Assembly (NCBI GenBank): GCA_013286585.1
Contig: JABDFK010000002.1
Location: 40,334-104,333 of the forward strand
Length of the DNA: 64,000 nucleotides
DNA from: Deltaproteobacteria bacterium
Lineage (GTDB): Bacteria > Bdellovibrionota > Bdellovibrionia > Bdellovibrionales > Bdellovibrionaceae
Reading direction: 5' to 3'
Under the pieces are notes generated by a model. That model was not told the origin of the DNA. It saw only the letters and a program-made list of their open reading frames with translations, and ran no database searches. Shown here one piece after another: positions 43,391 to 52,783 of the stretch. Position numbers and translations under genes: made by a program. The number at the start of each line of letters is the position of its first letter. The first letter of the stretch is position 1.

Positions 43391-45181
43391 ATGAAGGCAA
43401 GAATTTTATTCCCCGCTTTATTAGCGTTGACCGCCTGCCATGGAAATCCCTACGAAGGGAAAGACACTAGCCACCTTTCGACAGCGCCAACGGTAGATCA
43501 CGCACAACTTCCTGGCTTCAATATTCTTGCTCCGACGGTGGTGGAAGTTACGGAAGGATCCCCTGGGGTCTCTATTCCCATTTCAGCGCAGGTACTGACA
43601 GGAACTCCGGTGCTGTCCGCAGAAAATTTGCCGTCGTTTGGCAGTTACGATGCAAAAACCCAAATGATCACGCTGAATCCTCCGATTGGCGCCTCTATCG
43701 ATCCTAAAAATCCACTAGAGACCACTCGCAAATATGAAATCATCGTGAAGGCCACCAGCACGGACGCACCAGCCTCATTCATTCAGCAGACCATTGTGTT
43801 GCTGGTACATCACCAAGCAGAAAGTTTGAATGTATCTGGCCTCAACCAGTTCGTGACAGTCTTTGAAGGAACCACTTTCCAGACAGACGTGCATGTGAGC
43901 AGCTTCAACTTCCCGAAAGGTCCCTTCTATCCGGTGGCTAACAATCTGCCGGAGGGTGTGACCATCGCTCCCACTTCCGACCCGACAGTTTTTTCTGTCA
44001 GCTACACCCCTAATTTTCGCACAGTCACCCGCGATCATTATAAGCACACATGCTTTGATCCGAATTCTATCGAACATCTGTGCCAAGATTTTAATTCGAC
44101 TCTGAATGTAGTAGATCCCAAAGGGGATTCGGCATACGTGTACACTAGCTGGACTGTGATGGATGTCCGCCAAAGTCCGGTGATCACGGCGCCTAGCTCA
44201 GTCACAGGCTCTATTTCCAATGTGGATTTCTATATCCAGGCGGAAGATCCTAACGATGAAGCGATACCATCCCTCGATGCCACCACGCAACCCACCATCG
44301 GCAAATTGGATGTTCAAGTCGTGTCCACCAGCAAAGGTTCAGTCAATGCTCACCCGTCGATTTTGGTTCATGTGATTTGGTCGGGCGATCTTCGCAAGCT
44401 CTCGAAAGGGGCACAGGATTTGACATTCAGTTCTTGCGCTTCGGCTTTTCAAACGGTTCCTGATGCTTGCTCTACCACGACTGTTCATGCCTCAGCCAAT
44501 CCAGCTGGTAGTGATGTCACTGCGGATATTCCCACGCTGCAGGTCCTTGAAGGCCAGACGCTGCAGACAATGATCACCGTGCACAGCCAAGCTTTCCCGA
44601 ATGGACCGTTCTATCTCAATGCGACCGATCTGCCAGAGGGAATGACCATTTCTGCCACCAGCAATCCGACCCAGTTTTCCCTGCATTACACTCCGGATTA
44701 CAAAACTGTCATCGTCGGCGGTTCCGGTGTGTCTAATTGCTCGAAACAGCGAAATGTCCTGTCGCTGTGTAAAACCACTCCGTGGAAATTGGATGTGATC
44801 GATCCTCGCGGTGCGGTTTCTTCAACGAGTTCTTCAGTCACTGTTTTGGATGTTCGCCAAGCTCCGCTAGTGATTATGCCAAGCTCGGTGAACGCAGTCA
44901 CTTCCACTACCGCTGACTTCTACGTCCAGGTGGAAGACCCCAATGGCGAGATTTCTCCGACTTTAAGTGTGATTCAACCGGGAGTGGGTGCTGTGTCTGT
45001 CACTCCGGTGGCAAATTCTGCTGGCGGAGTGGGCGCACTGCCCTACTCCATGTCGCATCTGATTTGGTCCGGGGTTAGCACTCGGGGCACTAAAACTTTG
45101 AGCCTGATGGCTTGCACCAAAGACACCAGCGGAACGCAGACCAATTGTGTGACCGTGCAAGAAACCGTGAATTTCAACTAG
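43391..45181 (+). CDS. Lipoprotein with repeated Ig/cadherin-like domains (GltK-like position)
   Basis: A 596-residue predicted lipoprotein: lipobox LTAC with Cys16, AAGGAGAG before the ATG. The mature part holds strand-rich Ig-like regions, with two clearly repeated units (LPEGVTIAPTSDPTVFSVSY at 190-210; LPEGMTISATSNPTQFSLHY at 415-435; each preceded by PFYxxAxxLPEG). Each unit has a Cys pair in the loop that follows. It is probably on the outer membrane. The order lipoprotein, barrel, TPR is like the GltK-GltB/A-GltC gene set of Myxococcus, so it may be the outer-membrane side of the machine. Confidence 0.75.
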   Translation: MKARILFPALLALTACHGNPYEGKDTSHLSTAPTVDHAQLPGFNILAPTVVEVTEGSPGVSIPISAQVLTGTPVLSAENLPSFGSYDAKTQMITLNPPIGASIDPKNPLETTRKYEIIVKATSTDAPASFIQQTIVLLVHHQAESLNVSGLNQFVTVFEGTTFQTDVHVSSFNFPKGPFYPVANNLPEGVTIAPTSDPTVFSVSYTPNFRTVTRDHYKHTCFDPNSIEHLCQDFNSTLNVVDPKGDSAYVYTSWTVMDVRQSPVITAPSSVTGSISNVDFYIQAEDPNDEAIPSLDATTQPTIGKLDVQVVSTSKGSVNAHPSILVHVIWSGDLRKLSKGAQDLTFSSCASAFQTVPDACSTTTVHASANPAGSDVTADIPTLQVLEGQTLQTMITVHSQAFPNGPFYLNATDLPEGMTISATSNPTQFSLHYTPDYKTVIVGGSGVSNCSKQRNVLSLCKTTPWKLDVIDPRGAVSSTSSSVTVLDVRQAPLVIMPSSVNAVTSTTADFYVQVEDPNGEISPTLSVIQPGVGAVSVTPVANSAGGVGALPYSMSHLIWSGVSTRGTKTLSLMACTKDTSGTQTNCVTVQETVNFN

Positions 45182-45205
45182 TCTATTTACGAACGGAGAG
45201 TTCCG

Positions 45206-45904
45206 ATGAAATCAATTTTTGCTTTTGTACTGCTAGCGACGGTTTTTGCTGTCCCGGGTTTTGCGGCCAACAATCCCAGCAAAGCCTCGCAACTATCGCT
45301 GGAAGACCAGTTAAAAACTTTGGACACCGGCAATCAACTGCCGGCCTCTGCCAATCATGACAAAATGTATTCGGTTCAGCCGCGCTACTTGCCGCTACAA
45401 TATCGCAGTGAGATTTCCTTTGGCGCAGCCCAGGACATGACACCGGACAGTTTTTTGAAAACTCAACAGTTAGAGCTTGAGTACCGCTTCCATTTTAACG
45501 ATCGCTGGAGTGTGGGCCTAGCGCAAGCTTGGGTCGACAATCAGCTCAAGGGCGAAACCACAAATATTCAAGGTGCACTTCCGGCTGTTCCTTATGCAAC
45601 CATGCGCCAAGACCTCACTGTGGAATACAATATTTTTTATGGCAAATTTCGTTGGGGCAGCGAAACAGTTTCCTACTTTGATATGTACGGCGCTCTGGGA
45701 ACTGGCCGCATCACCCAAGTCACTGGCAACTCCACCGACAACGTGAACGCCACAGTGGCTGATGTCGGCTTTGCTTTTTGGTTGGGAAAATGGGGCAGTG
45801 CCCGCCTTGGCATCAAGGACTACGCCTACAACGAGACCTATCTTTCCGGAACTCTCACGCAGCATAACATTCACGCGCACGTCGATCTTGGTTATATTTT
45901 TTAG
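45206..45904 (+). CDS. Outer-membrane beta-barrel-like protein (GltA/GltB-like position)
   Basis: A 232-residue exported protein: GGAGAG before the ATG, signal peptide ending at FAA. Alternating strands are seen (YRFHFNDRWSVGLAQAWV, VEYNIFYGKFRWGSETVSYF, VGFAFWLGKWGSARLGI) and the last residues are VDLGYIF, ending in the aromatic residue needed by the barrel assembly machine. In the Myxococcus system GltA and GltB are such barrels. A 24-base gap before it and an 8-base gap after it keep it inside the operon. Confidence 0.8.
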   Translation: MKSIFAFVLLATVFAVPGFAANNPSKASQLSLEDQLKTLDTGNQLPASANHDKMYSVQPRYLPLQYRSEISFGAAQDMTPDSFLKTQQLELEYRFHFNDRWSVGLAQAWVDNQLKGETTNIQGALPAVPYATMRQDLTVEYNIFYGKFRWGSETVSYFDMYGALGTGRITQVTGNSTDNVNATVADVGFAFWLGKWGSARLGIKDYAYNETYLSGTLTQHNIHAHVDLGYIF

Positions 45905-45912
45905 GGGGTCGT

Positions 45913-47589
45913 TTGAAATTCAAGCACTTAGTTCTATCCGCTCTAGCAGTTAGTTTTTCAACCGCAAGTTTTGCCTCTGGTGGTTTGTTGAATCAGCTGG
46001 ATGACAGCACCGAAGGCAAAGCTCCGGCCCAAGCTGCTCCAAAGCACAAAACCAAGCCGGGCTCTAAAAAATCGACAGATCCGGTGGCTGCAGAGGCCAA
46101 AAGTCCACTGCCCGCGTTGACTGGCGATGCCTTTCAAAAATTTTTCGTCAGCCGCGCGCGACAAGAACGCTTAAGCATCGACGTTCATCAGTGGGTGGAA
46201 CTCATCCAGGAAAATAAATTGGACCAAGCTTCCTACCTGTGGACAGCGGTAGAACCGCAACTTCCTGCGAAGTTTCGGCACGAAGGCCAGGCGGCCCAGC
46301 TCTACACACTGTGGAAATTGGGACTCAATCAAGTGTTTCTGGAACAGTGGACCCAGGCTCTGGCTGACAATAGCTACCGGGATTCTGCGGCCGAACTGGT
46401 TTTCGAACAGTTATCTACGCCCAACTTAGATTCGTGGCTGCTGAACTCGGGCTTGATCGTGAGTCCAAAACAGCAGACGGTTTTAGGTCGTCTGCCCACC
46501 ACACGCAATTTCGTGCTGACGCTGAAGGCTTGGTCTGTCTTACGCGAAGCCAAGCTGGCCGAAGAAATTTTGCACGGCCTTCCCGTCGACAATAAGTTAG
46601 TCCCCTACTTGGCAGAGACCGCCATCGTCGACCACGTGAAACGCGGCGAACTTAAGGCCGCGGCAAAGATCATCAAAAATTATGTCGAGCCCTACATTGG
46701 TTCCACGCGCGACATGGAGCTTTTGGCGAAACTGGATCTGATCAGCGCTCGCATCCTGTATCAAGCTGGTCAGCTGAAAGCGGCCGCCGAATACTACTCT
46801 CGAATTCCCAATCAGACTTCGAGTTATCTTCAGGCTCGTGAGGAGCTGTCGTGGATCTACTTGCGGCTGAACGATACTTCGCGCCTGCGCGGTGAAATCG
46901 AAGCCTTCTTTGCCCCAGCACTGCGCCAAAGTTTTCTGCCAGAGACGCACATCCTGCGCGCGATCTCTGACCTAAAAATGTGTTACTACGATCGCATGGA
47001 GCGTGATCTGCGCGAATTCATGAGCAGCAACGCCGTGTGGGCCAAGCGCATTGATGAGGCCTTGAAAGCCGACACAGCTCCGGCACCAGCGTCGCCTGAT
47101 TTTTACACCAAGATCGCTGAGACCTCGGTCAAAAACCTTGAGGCTGAGCTTTCGCATTTGAACCAGTTGACGGAGCAAAGTCTTGGTGCCGCACTTCCAG
47201 CTGTGGGACAGCAAAGGCACTGGAAGGATTATGCCGCTATTGTACAATCAGCGCTAGCTAAGGCGAAGAAAAATCAAAGCGAAGAGTATTCCCGTCAGTG
47301 GAAAAATCAGCGGTTGGCTTTGGCAGAGTCTATTCGAAAAATGCGTTTCGTGAAAGTGGAGTTCATCAGCCAAGTGAATGCCACTGAAAACGCCACCGGC
47401 GAAGTTCTAGAGAAAAAAGCCATGGTCGCTAGCAACGGAAATTCCATCCCAGGCGCTGTGGTGACAAAAGATGAAGGCAAAAACATGCTGACTTTTCCTA
47501 CTGACACCGAGCTGTGGCCTGACGAATTTTTTAAACTTCGTTCGGCGGCGCAAGCCCAGTGCCTACGCAAGTCAGGAGTGCGAAAATGA
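45913..47589 (+). CDS. Exported TPR-type protein (GltC-like position)
   Basis: A 558-residue exported protein. The start is a TTG preceded by AGGGGG; no ATG fits the signal peptide (KFKHLVLSALAVSFSTASFA). After a Lys/Pro-rich spacer comes a helical body with TPR-like pairs (e.g. KLDLISARILYQAGQLKAAAEYYS, REELSWIYLRLNDTSRLRGEIE). Two cysteines near the end (KMCYYD, AQCLRKSG). It shares the order of the Myxococcus GltK-GltB-GltA-GltC group, where GltC is an outer-membrane-associated TPR protein, but this link is by layout only. It overlaps the last gene of the operon by four bases. Confidence 0.72.
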   Translation: MKFKHLVLSALAVSFSTASFASGGLLNQLDDSTEGKAPAQAAPKHKTKPGSKKSTDPVAAEAKSPLPALTGDAFQKFFVSRARQERLSIDVHQWVELIQENKLDQASYLWTAVEPQLPAKFRHEGQAAQLYTLWKLGLNQVFLEQWTQALADNSYRDSAAELVFEQLSTPNLDSWLLNSGLIVSPKQQTVLGRLPTTRNFVLTLKAWSVLREAKLAEEILHGLPVDNKLVPYLAETAIVDHVKRGELKAAAKIIKNYVEPYIGSTRDMELLAKLDLISARILYQAGQLKAAAEYYSRIPNQTSSYLQAREELSWIYLRLNDTSRLRGEIEAFFAPALRQSFLPETHILRAISDLKMCYYDRMERDLREFMSSNAVWAKRIDEALKADTAPAPASPDFYTKIAETSVKNLEAELSHLNQLTEQSLGAALPAVGQQRHWKDYAAIVQSALAKAKKNQSEEYSRQWKNQRLALAESIRKMRFVKVEFISQVNATENATGEVLEKKAMVASNGNSIPGAVVTKDEGKNMLTFPTDTELWPDEFFKLRSAAQAQCLRKSGVRK

Positions 47590-48551
47590 GAATCTCCAGA
47601 CTGGCTGTCATAGCAGGGTTACTGACACTTCTTGGCTGCACCCGACCCGCCGACTATTTGTATGAGAGCACGCACACGACAGTGAACCATTCTTTCGACA
47701 AGAAGATCGTGGAAGTCACCGCAGGTAACGGAGCTGTGGATCTTTTTTGGCTGATTGGTGGCATGCTAGAGCAGGAAAGCAATTTCACCGCGGGCGCCGA
47801 TCAATTCATGCAAGCATTTTTGCCCAAAAATCTGGACTGGCGCATGGCCGTTGTCACCGACAACACCTTTGAAAAACCCTATCTTGGAATGCCCGCGGTC
47901 TTTGATCATAACTCGCCCCAACCTGGCCCCAAACTTGTCAGTGCGGTCTCTAAGGCGGTCTATGGCCAAGATGAAGAAATGATTTTTGATCCTATCATTA
48001 AAAATTTAAACACCTATGGTGCTGGTTTTTTACGTCCGGACGCAGTTTTGGCCGTGATCATGACCAACGATGATAGGGATTCTAGCAGCAAAACTCGCTA
48101 CGCCAGTGATATGCTCAAACAACTGCTAGCCATGAAGGGCGGCGATGCCACAAAAATTGTCGTTTACGGAGTTTTCGGAGCGACAGATTTAAACTGTGAT
48201 CCCGACACCATTGACTCGGACTGGAACTATCACGGAAGTGAGTTTGAAAAATTGGTCAATCTGACGGGAGGGCAAACGCTCTCGTTGTGCGACAATACCT
48301 TCGGCAATCAGCTGGCGAAGATTGGGGATAATCTTTCACAGAAACTGGAAACATCGCGGATTGTTCTTCCCACCCGCCCAGATCTGAAATCCATTCGGGT
48401 GTTGTTTCACGGTGTGGACTTACCAGGCGGACCTCAAGACCAAGGTGGAAAATGGTATTTCGACGTGAATTCCAATTCTATTATATTTTATGATTTGAGT
48501 TTCGCGCATTCCAACACGGAATCTGTAACCGTTCAGTACGCCGACCAATAA
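47586..48551 (+). CDS. Lipoprotein with degenerate VWA-like domain
   Basis: A 321-residue predicted lipoprotein; lipobox LLGC with Cys18. The ATG at 47586 overlaps the previous stop (ATGA) and fits the signal peptide, unlike the ATG nine codons upstream. The domain after it reads like a von Willebrand A fold (VDLFWLIGGMLEQES, then LDWRMAVVTDNTF and AVLAVIMTNDD), but the metal-binding D-x-S-x-S motif is replaced by LIGGM. Most VWA proteins with this look have VDNSGSM there. It is the final gene of the gliding-type operon; a 19-base convergent overlap with the next gene is seen. Confidence 0.75.
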   Translation: MRISRLAVIAGLLTLLGCTRPADYLYESTHTTVNHSFDKKIVEVTAGNGAVDLFWLIGGMLEQESNFTAGADQFMQAFLPKNLDWRMAVVTDNTFEKPYLGMPAVFDHNSPQPGPKLVSAVSKAVYGQDEEMIFDPIIKNLNTYGAGFLRPDAVLAVIMTNDDRDSSSKTRYASDMLKQLLAMKGGDATKIVVYGVFGATDLNCDPDTIDSDWNYHGSEFEKLVNLTGGQTLSLCDNTFGNQLAKIGDNLSQKLETSRIVLPTRPDLKSIRVLFHGVDLPGGPQDQGGKWYFDVNSNSIIFYDLSFAHSNTESVTVQYADQ

Positions 48552-49336
48552 TCGTACTGCAGCTGATTCAGTTCCAGCTGCAGAGCAATTCGGTTGAGCA
48601 CCGCAGACAAGTACAAACGACCGGTAATGTCCGAACTTTTTCGACCACCTCGAAAACCGTTTTCAAGATCATAAATCCATCGGCTTCCAGAAAGCTCTTG
48701 GTAAGCCTGTTCGCGCATACGCATGGCTTCGTCGCGCAAACCCGCCATGCTACAGTTCTTGCCAGAGACCTGATTCGCCAGGTGGGAGAATTTCTGCGCA
48801 TCCGGGTTCGTCTGCATGGCAGTGAACTCTTTCGAGCTTAGGCCTTTGCTCAAATCATTGCTGCGAACCTCAACTCCAAGGATGGCAGATCCCACCACCA
48901 GCGTTGTCGCCGTAGCCGCCATCTGCGCCGGTGTTAGCTCTAGCACGGTCAGGATTCCCGCGGCCCCGTAGACAACCACTCCATAAGCCGCCAATGGCGC
49001 TGCCCCGATGACCGCGACTTCAGTGGACAGATTTTGGGTTTCACGGGCATCCGTTTTGAGCTCTAGAAACATGAGTTCCGTATCGATGGCATTTTCAATT
49101 TGCAAGATCTTGTGACGACGGGCCTTGAGAAACTCTTGTTCATGATCCGGCCGAAGCGGCGCTTGGTAATTTGGCACACAGTTCAGCTGTGAAATCTTAT
49201 CCGGTGCAGAGGTCAGTAAGAGTAGCTGTCCGACAGAAAAATAGCTGGACCGAGAGGACGGCAATGCCGTTTCAGCCAAACTAGTGACCGCGCCTGTGAA
49301 GGCCAAAATCATGATTAGAAATTTTATGTGGTCCAT
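48533..49336 (-). CDS. Exported hypothetical protein with central hydrophobic stretch
   Basis: A 267-residue exported protein. A signal peptide ends at SLAE. A long hydrophobic, Ala/Gly-rich stretch (VAVIGAAPLAAYGVVVYGAAG and further to AILGVEV, about 110-155) could be one or two membrane helices, unusual in an exported protein. Two cysteines (LNCVP, KNCSMAG) might be linked. The 3' end overlaps the last gene of the gliding-type operon by 19 bases, so transcripts would be antisense to each other. No family recognised. No good ribosome-binding site is seen before the ATG. Confidence 0.65.
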   Translation of the reverse strand: MDHIKFLIMILAFTGAVTSLAETALPSSRSSYFSVGQLLLLTSAPDKISQLNCVPNYQAPLRPDHEQEFLKARRHKILQIENAIDTELMFLELKTDARETQNLSTEVAVIGAAPLAAYGVVVYGAAGILTVLELTPAQMAATATTLVVGSAILGVEVRSNDLSKGLSSKEFTAMQTNPDAQKFSHLANQVSGKNCSMAGLRDEAMRMREQAYQELSGSRWIYDLENGFRGGRKSSDITGRLYLSAVLNRIALQLELNQLQYDYWSAY

Positions 49337-49450
49337 GGCGAATATCTATAGTGCCACAACAGTGCCAGACACCAGATAAACCAGATCGCTAGAGGACCCA
49401 AAAGGCCTGTCTAAGCAGTAGACGAAATGCCGTGGTAATTTGTGGAATTT

Positions 49451-49852
49451 TCAAGGAACCATTTGAATATGGTTCTGGCACAACACCACTTCAGAGCGCT
49501 CAGAAAAGCCAGGCGTCGACGGTGACGTCACAGTCATTCGGATCCGATAGACAGATCGGGAGTCTGGCACTGATCCAGAAGACTCGATCACATGCATGGT
49601 GCTTTGATCAAAGGCAATGTCGTACTTCGGAACGGGAGGCAACCAACCAAAATGTCGCTCGGAAGTTTCCACCAATTTATTGTCTAGAGTTAAATGCGTC
49701 ACCGCGATCAACATTCCCGTGTGAGGAGCCGGTCCACCGTTCGCTTGCCAGGAATTATAGTAAATGTCCGAGGTCGCACAAACAGTTTGATCGGCGGCCA
49801 AAACTGTCCGACCGGTAAGAGATAAAACAGCGCATAAAAAAATATTTCTCAT
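49451..49852 (-). CDS. Exported hypothetical protein
   Basis: A 133-residue exported protein; AAGGAG precedes the ATG at 49852, and the signal peptide ends at VLAA. The mature part is strand-rich with two cysteines (TVCATSD, VLCQNH) that could form one disulfide joining first and last strands. Nothing family-like is seen. It is alone on its strand between an exported hydrophobic protein and a glycosidase-like gene. Confidence 0.7.
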   Translation of the reverse strand: MRNIFLCAVLSLTGRTVLAADQTVCATSDIYYNSWQANGGPAPHTGMLIAVTHLTLDNKLVETSERHFGWLPPVPKYDIAFDQSTMHVIESSGSVPDSRSVYRIRMTVTSPSTPGFSERSEVVLCQNHIQMVP

Positions 49853-49963
49853 TTTGAGACTCCTTGTGGTCCATAGGATCCGGCCCAATTTCTAATACTA
49901 TTTTTTTCTTAACTCAAAGGAAATTTTCGCTATTCACAAAGGAGGCGTGCTAAGCTGATCTCC

Positions 49964-51595
49964 ATGGGGATGAGTAAGAATTTTCTCACAATAAGACTTC
50001 TTATTGTGATCGCAGTGCCATTTGTTTTGTTTCAGAACTGTTCCTCTGGCGTGGTCAGTTCGGCGATACCTGGATTGAATGTTTCGAAATCCTCTAGTAC
50101 TTCTATTATTCCCGTCCCCCTCGTCGGCGGCACCGAAATCTGGAGCAATTACTTCGGTGGGGACAACGGTGGTCCCGTGTCGGGCCATTCGGCCGCGACT
50201 CCACTCCCAGGAGTGAACAGCTTTCGAATCGCTGGTCCCGCCTTTACTGGAACCAATATCGATGACAGCAGTCCTGCGTGGCAAGCCACCAAAGCAGGAG
50301 TGCTTGGCGAGCTTTCCAAAGACCACGATGTGATTTACCTGCTTCGTAGTTTTGGTATGCAGTTTTCCGGCACCATTCAATTTCTGACGCTCACTGATCC
50401 GAACGCCTGTCAGGCTGACCAAAACAAATGCGCCAGTATTTTGGCCTTACAAAAATGGGTCACACAGCAAGTGCGAGAGATCCTGGCACTCCGCCCGAAT
50501 GCCCTAGCTCACGTCTACTTTGAGCTTGGCAATGAGATCAACAGTGCCTGCGCCAGTCTGGCCGTCGAAGATTACCTCAATCACAAAAATGATCAACCGG
50601 TGGGTCCAAATTGCAAAGGCTATGGTCGCTCTGATCCAAATATTATTCCACTTTATGCGGAAAGTGTTTTGGCTCCGGAAGTGGCCGCCATTTTGAAGTT
50701 TAACCCCGCTGCCAATATCGTCATGCCTAGTGCAATGGCTACCTACGACACCAACGTGATGGATTGGGTGTCCCACTTTTTGGAGTATCAGGTCCAAGGC
50801 TACTTGGTGCAAGATGGACTGCAACACCTCGTGGACGGAAAAGCGATCGGCGATCTGGTGTCTGTGCTCAATCACCACTACACGGTCACAGGACCGATGA
50901 AAAATCTCAAGGAGGCCGGCCCCTGGGAAACTGATATGGACTCTTATTGGTCGATTGTTCAATCCCATCATATGAAGGGCTTGTGGGCCACGGAAGAGTT
51001 AGGCCTGCTCCGTGGCAGCCCTCAGGGAACCGGCCCAGGCCAGAAACCTCGAGGAGGCCAAGGCGCCTCAAGCGTCGTCCGACTTATTTCGCAGTATTTG
51101 TATTTCGCCAACAAAAACAATTTAAATTCCGATCAGCTCAGGGCGTACTTCTGGGGTTGGAACTTGGAACCTGAGAAATCCCAGACCTCAGGCTTCTTTG
51201 GTTTCCAGCAAAGTGTGAAGATCTTGGGTGCCGATCATATTAAGAATGTCGAAATCAAACAGACCTCTTTAGACCCTGACCTCAGCGAAGCGCATGCCTT
51301 TCAAGGGCGTGACAGCGGAAAAATATTTCTCTATGTCTTTCCAAAAAATATCTGGAGCGGGCTGACGTTGAATCAGTGGACGGTGAGTTTAGAAGCAGTG
51401 GATTTGCAAAAATTTTCACCCCATGCGGTGGTTCATCTTTTCACCAACAAAGGCTACATAGAGTCCTCTATGTTGGTCGATCTTAGCACCTTAAGTTTCC
51501 AGCTGCCCGCCCCCATTGAATTGGGATCAGCGGCAGAGAGCAACCACCAAGATGTCATGTTGATTGAGTTGGACCCACTTACGCCCGCTCTTTAG
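49964..51595 (+). CDS. Exported clan GH-A-like glycoside hydrolase
   Basis: A 543-residue exported protein. The N-terminus has a membrane segment and the FQNCSS motif (Cys26). The fold looks like a clan GH-A TIM barrel: HVYFELGNEIN gives Asn190-Glu191, the usual acid/base pair at the end of strand 4, and GLWATEELGLL gives Glu344 or Glu345 as nucleophile at the end of strand 7. The ELGNE form is like GH79 and GH39-type enzymes, but no family can be fixed. The C-terminal 100 residues form a strand-rich accessory domain as in those families. Substrate could be a cell-surface glycan. Confidence 0.72.
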   Translation: MGMSKNFLTIRLLIVIAVPFVLFQNCSSGVVSSAIPGLNVSKSSSTSIIPVPLVGGTEIWSNYFGGDNGGPVSGHSAATPLPGVNSFRIAGPAFTGTNIDDSSPAWQATKAGVLGELSKDHDVIYLLRSFGMQFSGTIQFLTLTDPNACQADQNKCASILALQKWVTQQVREILALRPNALAHVYFELGNEINSACASLAVEDYLNHKNDQPVGPNCKGYGRSDPNIIPLYAESVLAPEVAAILKFNPAANIVMPSAMATYDTNVMDWVSHFLEYQVQGYLVQDGLQHLVDGKAIGDLVSVLNHHYTVTGPMKNLKEAGPWETDMDSYWSIVQSHHMKGLWATEELGLLRGSPQGTGPGQKPRGGQGASSVVRLISQYLYFANKNNLNSDQLRAYFWGWNLEPEKSQTSGFFGFQQSVKILGADHIKNVEIKQTSLDPDLSEAHAFQGRDSGKIFLYVFPKNIWSGLTLNQWTVSLEAVDLQKFSPHAVVHLFTNKGYIESSMLVDLSTLSFQLPAPIELGSAAESNHQDVMLIELDPLTPAL

Positions 51596-51750
51596 CGCCC
51601 AAAACCGTCATTTTGGCGAAACACTGGACGGCCTTCAATTCATTTTTCGATGAGGAACCTGCCTTTTTGGCATTTCAGGGCGCAACAGCTTTGGTCTTCT
51701 TATTGCTATTCTAACCTTGTTTGGCAGTCACGTACCACAAGGAGAATTGT

Positions 51751-52668
51751 GTGCTTATCAAGGTTATTGCCGGTTTAGCTTTGGCCTCAAATATGATTTT
51801 TGCCTCTCCCGATTCACAGGTGATCCTGACCACAGGTCAGGCTGTCTTAGCTACAGCTTATGGGAAAACAAGTCTTGGCAAGGTTTTACAGATCTACGCT
51901 GACGGCACGGCGGATATTGAATTCCAAAAGGCCACCTACGTTTTTAATGAATTTGCTGGTTACAGAGCAACGACTTCCCGGTTCCGAATCTCTAGCTTAG
52001 AGGTAGAGGTTCCCCATTGGACCAACACACACGGCGAAACATTTCGGCCCAATGATATCGCAGTGACGAATGGCAGACCTTCTAATATTCGAAAAATTTT
52101 TCATAAAGGAACCGCCATTTTTCTGGGAGCCAACGAAGAGGACATCCGCTCTTCCAGCATCGGAAGCGGTAATTTAGAATATGCCACGGTCATACCAACA
52201 GTGAGCCAGATTGTTATCGCAGACGATCTTGTCATTGAAAAAGCCAAAAGTGTCTTAGCGACAGCCAATGGAAAAACAAGTCTTGGCAAAGTTTTGCAAG
52301 TGTATGCTGACGGTACTGCTGATATTGAAGTCCATAAAGCCACCTATGTTTTTAATGAATTCGCTGGTTACAGAGCAACGACTTCTCGGTTCCCAATCTC
52401 TAGCTTAGAGGTTGAGGTTCCCCACTGGACCAACACACAAGGAGAAATATTTCGGCCGAATGATCTTGCAGCTATAAAAGGCACGCATTTTCAAAATATT
52501 CGAAAGATTTTTCATAAAGGAACCGCCGTATTTTCCACAGTCAACGAGGAGGACATCCGCTCTTCCAGCATCGGAAGCATTCGCTTGGAAAATGCCATAC
52601 TCATACCGGCAGTGGGCGGTATGGCTATCGCTATCGGCGAAAAAATGTGCTCTGGCGCGTATAAGTAG
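51751..52668 (+). CDS. Exported protein made of two nearly identical repeats
   Basis: A 305-residue exported protein. AAGGAG stands six bases before a GTG at 51751, which opens a signal peptide (LIKVIAGLALASNMIFA). Two repeats of about 120 residues follow (about 32-150 and 168-290), including the near-identical stretches NEFAGYRATTSRF and EVEVPHWTNT. The repeats are also alike at DNA level (51844-52205 and 52252-52612, period about 408 bases), so the duplication is recent. The family of the unit is unknown; each unit is strand-rich and might form a small SH3-like barrel (inference from G-K-V-L-Q-x-Y-A-D-G-T-A-D-I-E). Confidence 0.75.
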   Translation: MLIKVIAGLALASNMIFASPDSQVILTTGQAVLATAYGKTSLGKVLQIYADGTADIEFQKATYVFNEFAGYRATTSRFRISSLEVEVPHWTNTHGETFRPNDIAVTNGRPSNIRKIFHKGTAIFLGANEEDIRSSSIGSGNLEYATVIPTVSQIVIADDLVIEKAKSVLATANGKTSLGKVLQVYADGTADIEVHKATYVFNEFAGYRATTSRFPISSLEVEVPHWTNTQGEIFRPNDLAAIKGTHFQNIRKIFHKGTAVFSTVNEEDIRSSSIGSIRLENAILIPAVGGMAIAIGEKMCSGAYK

Positions 52669-52783
52669 AGTGCCCTTGAGGGGCCCGTTGTCGAGGCCAT
52701 CGACACCCTTTCACGATTACATGTGACCAGACTCACTTAAGGGCGGCACAAGTTTGGCAACTATCTTTGCATTCGGAGGCCCC

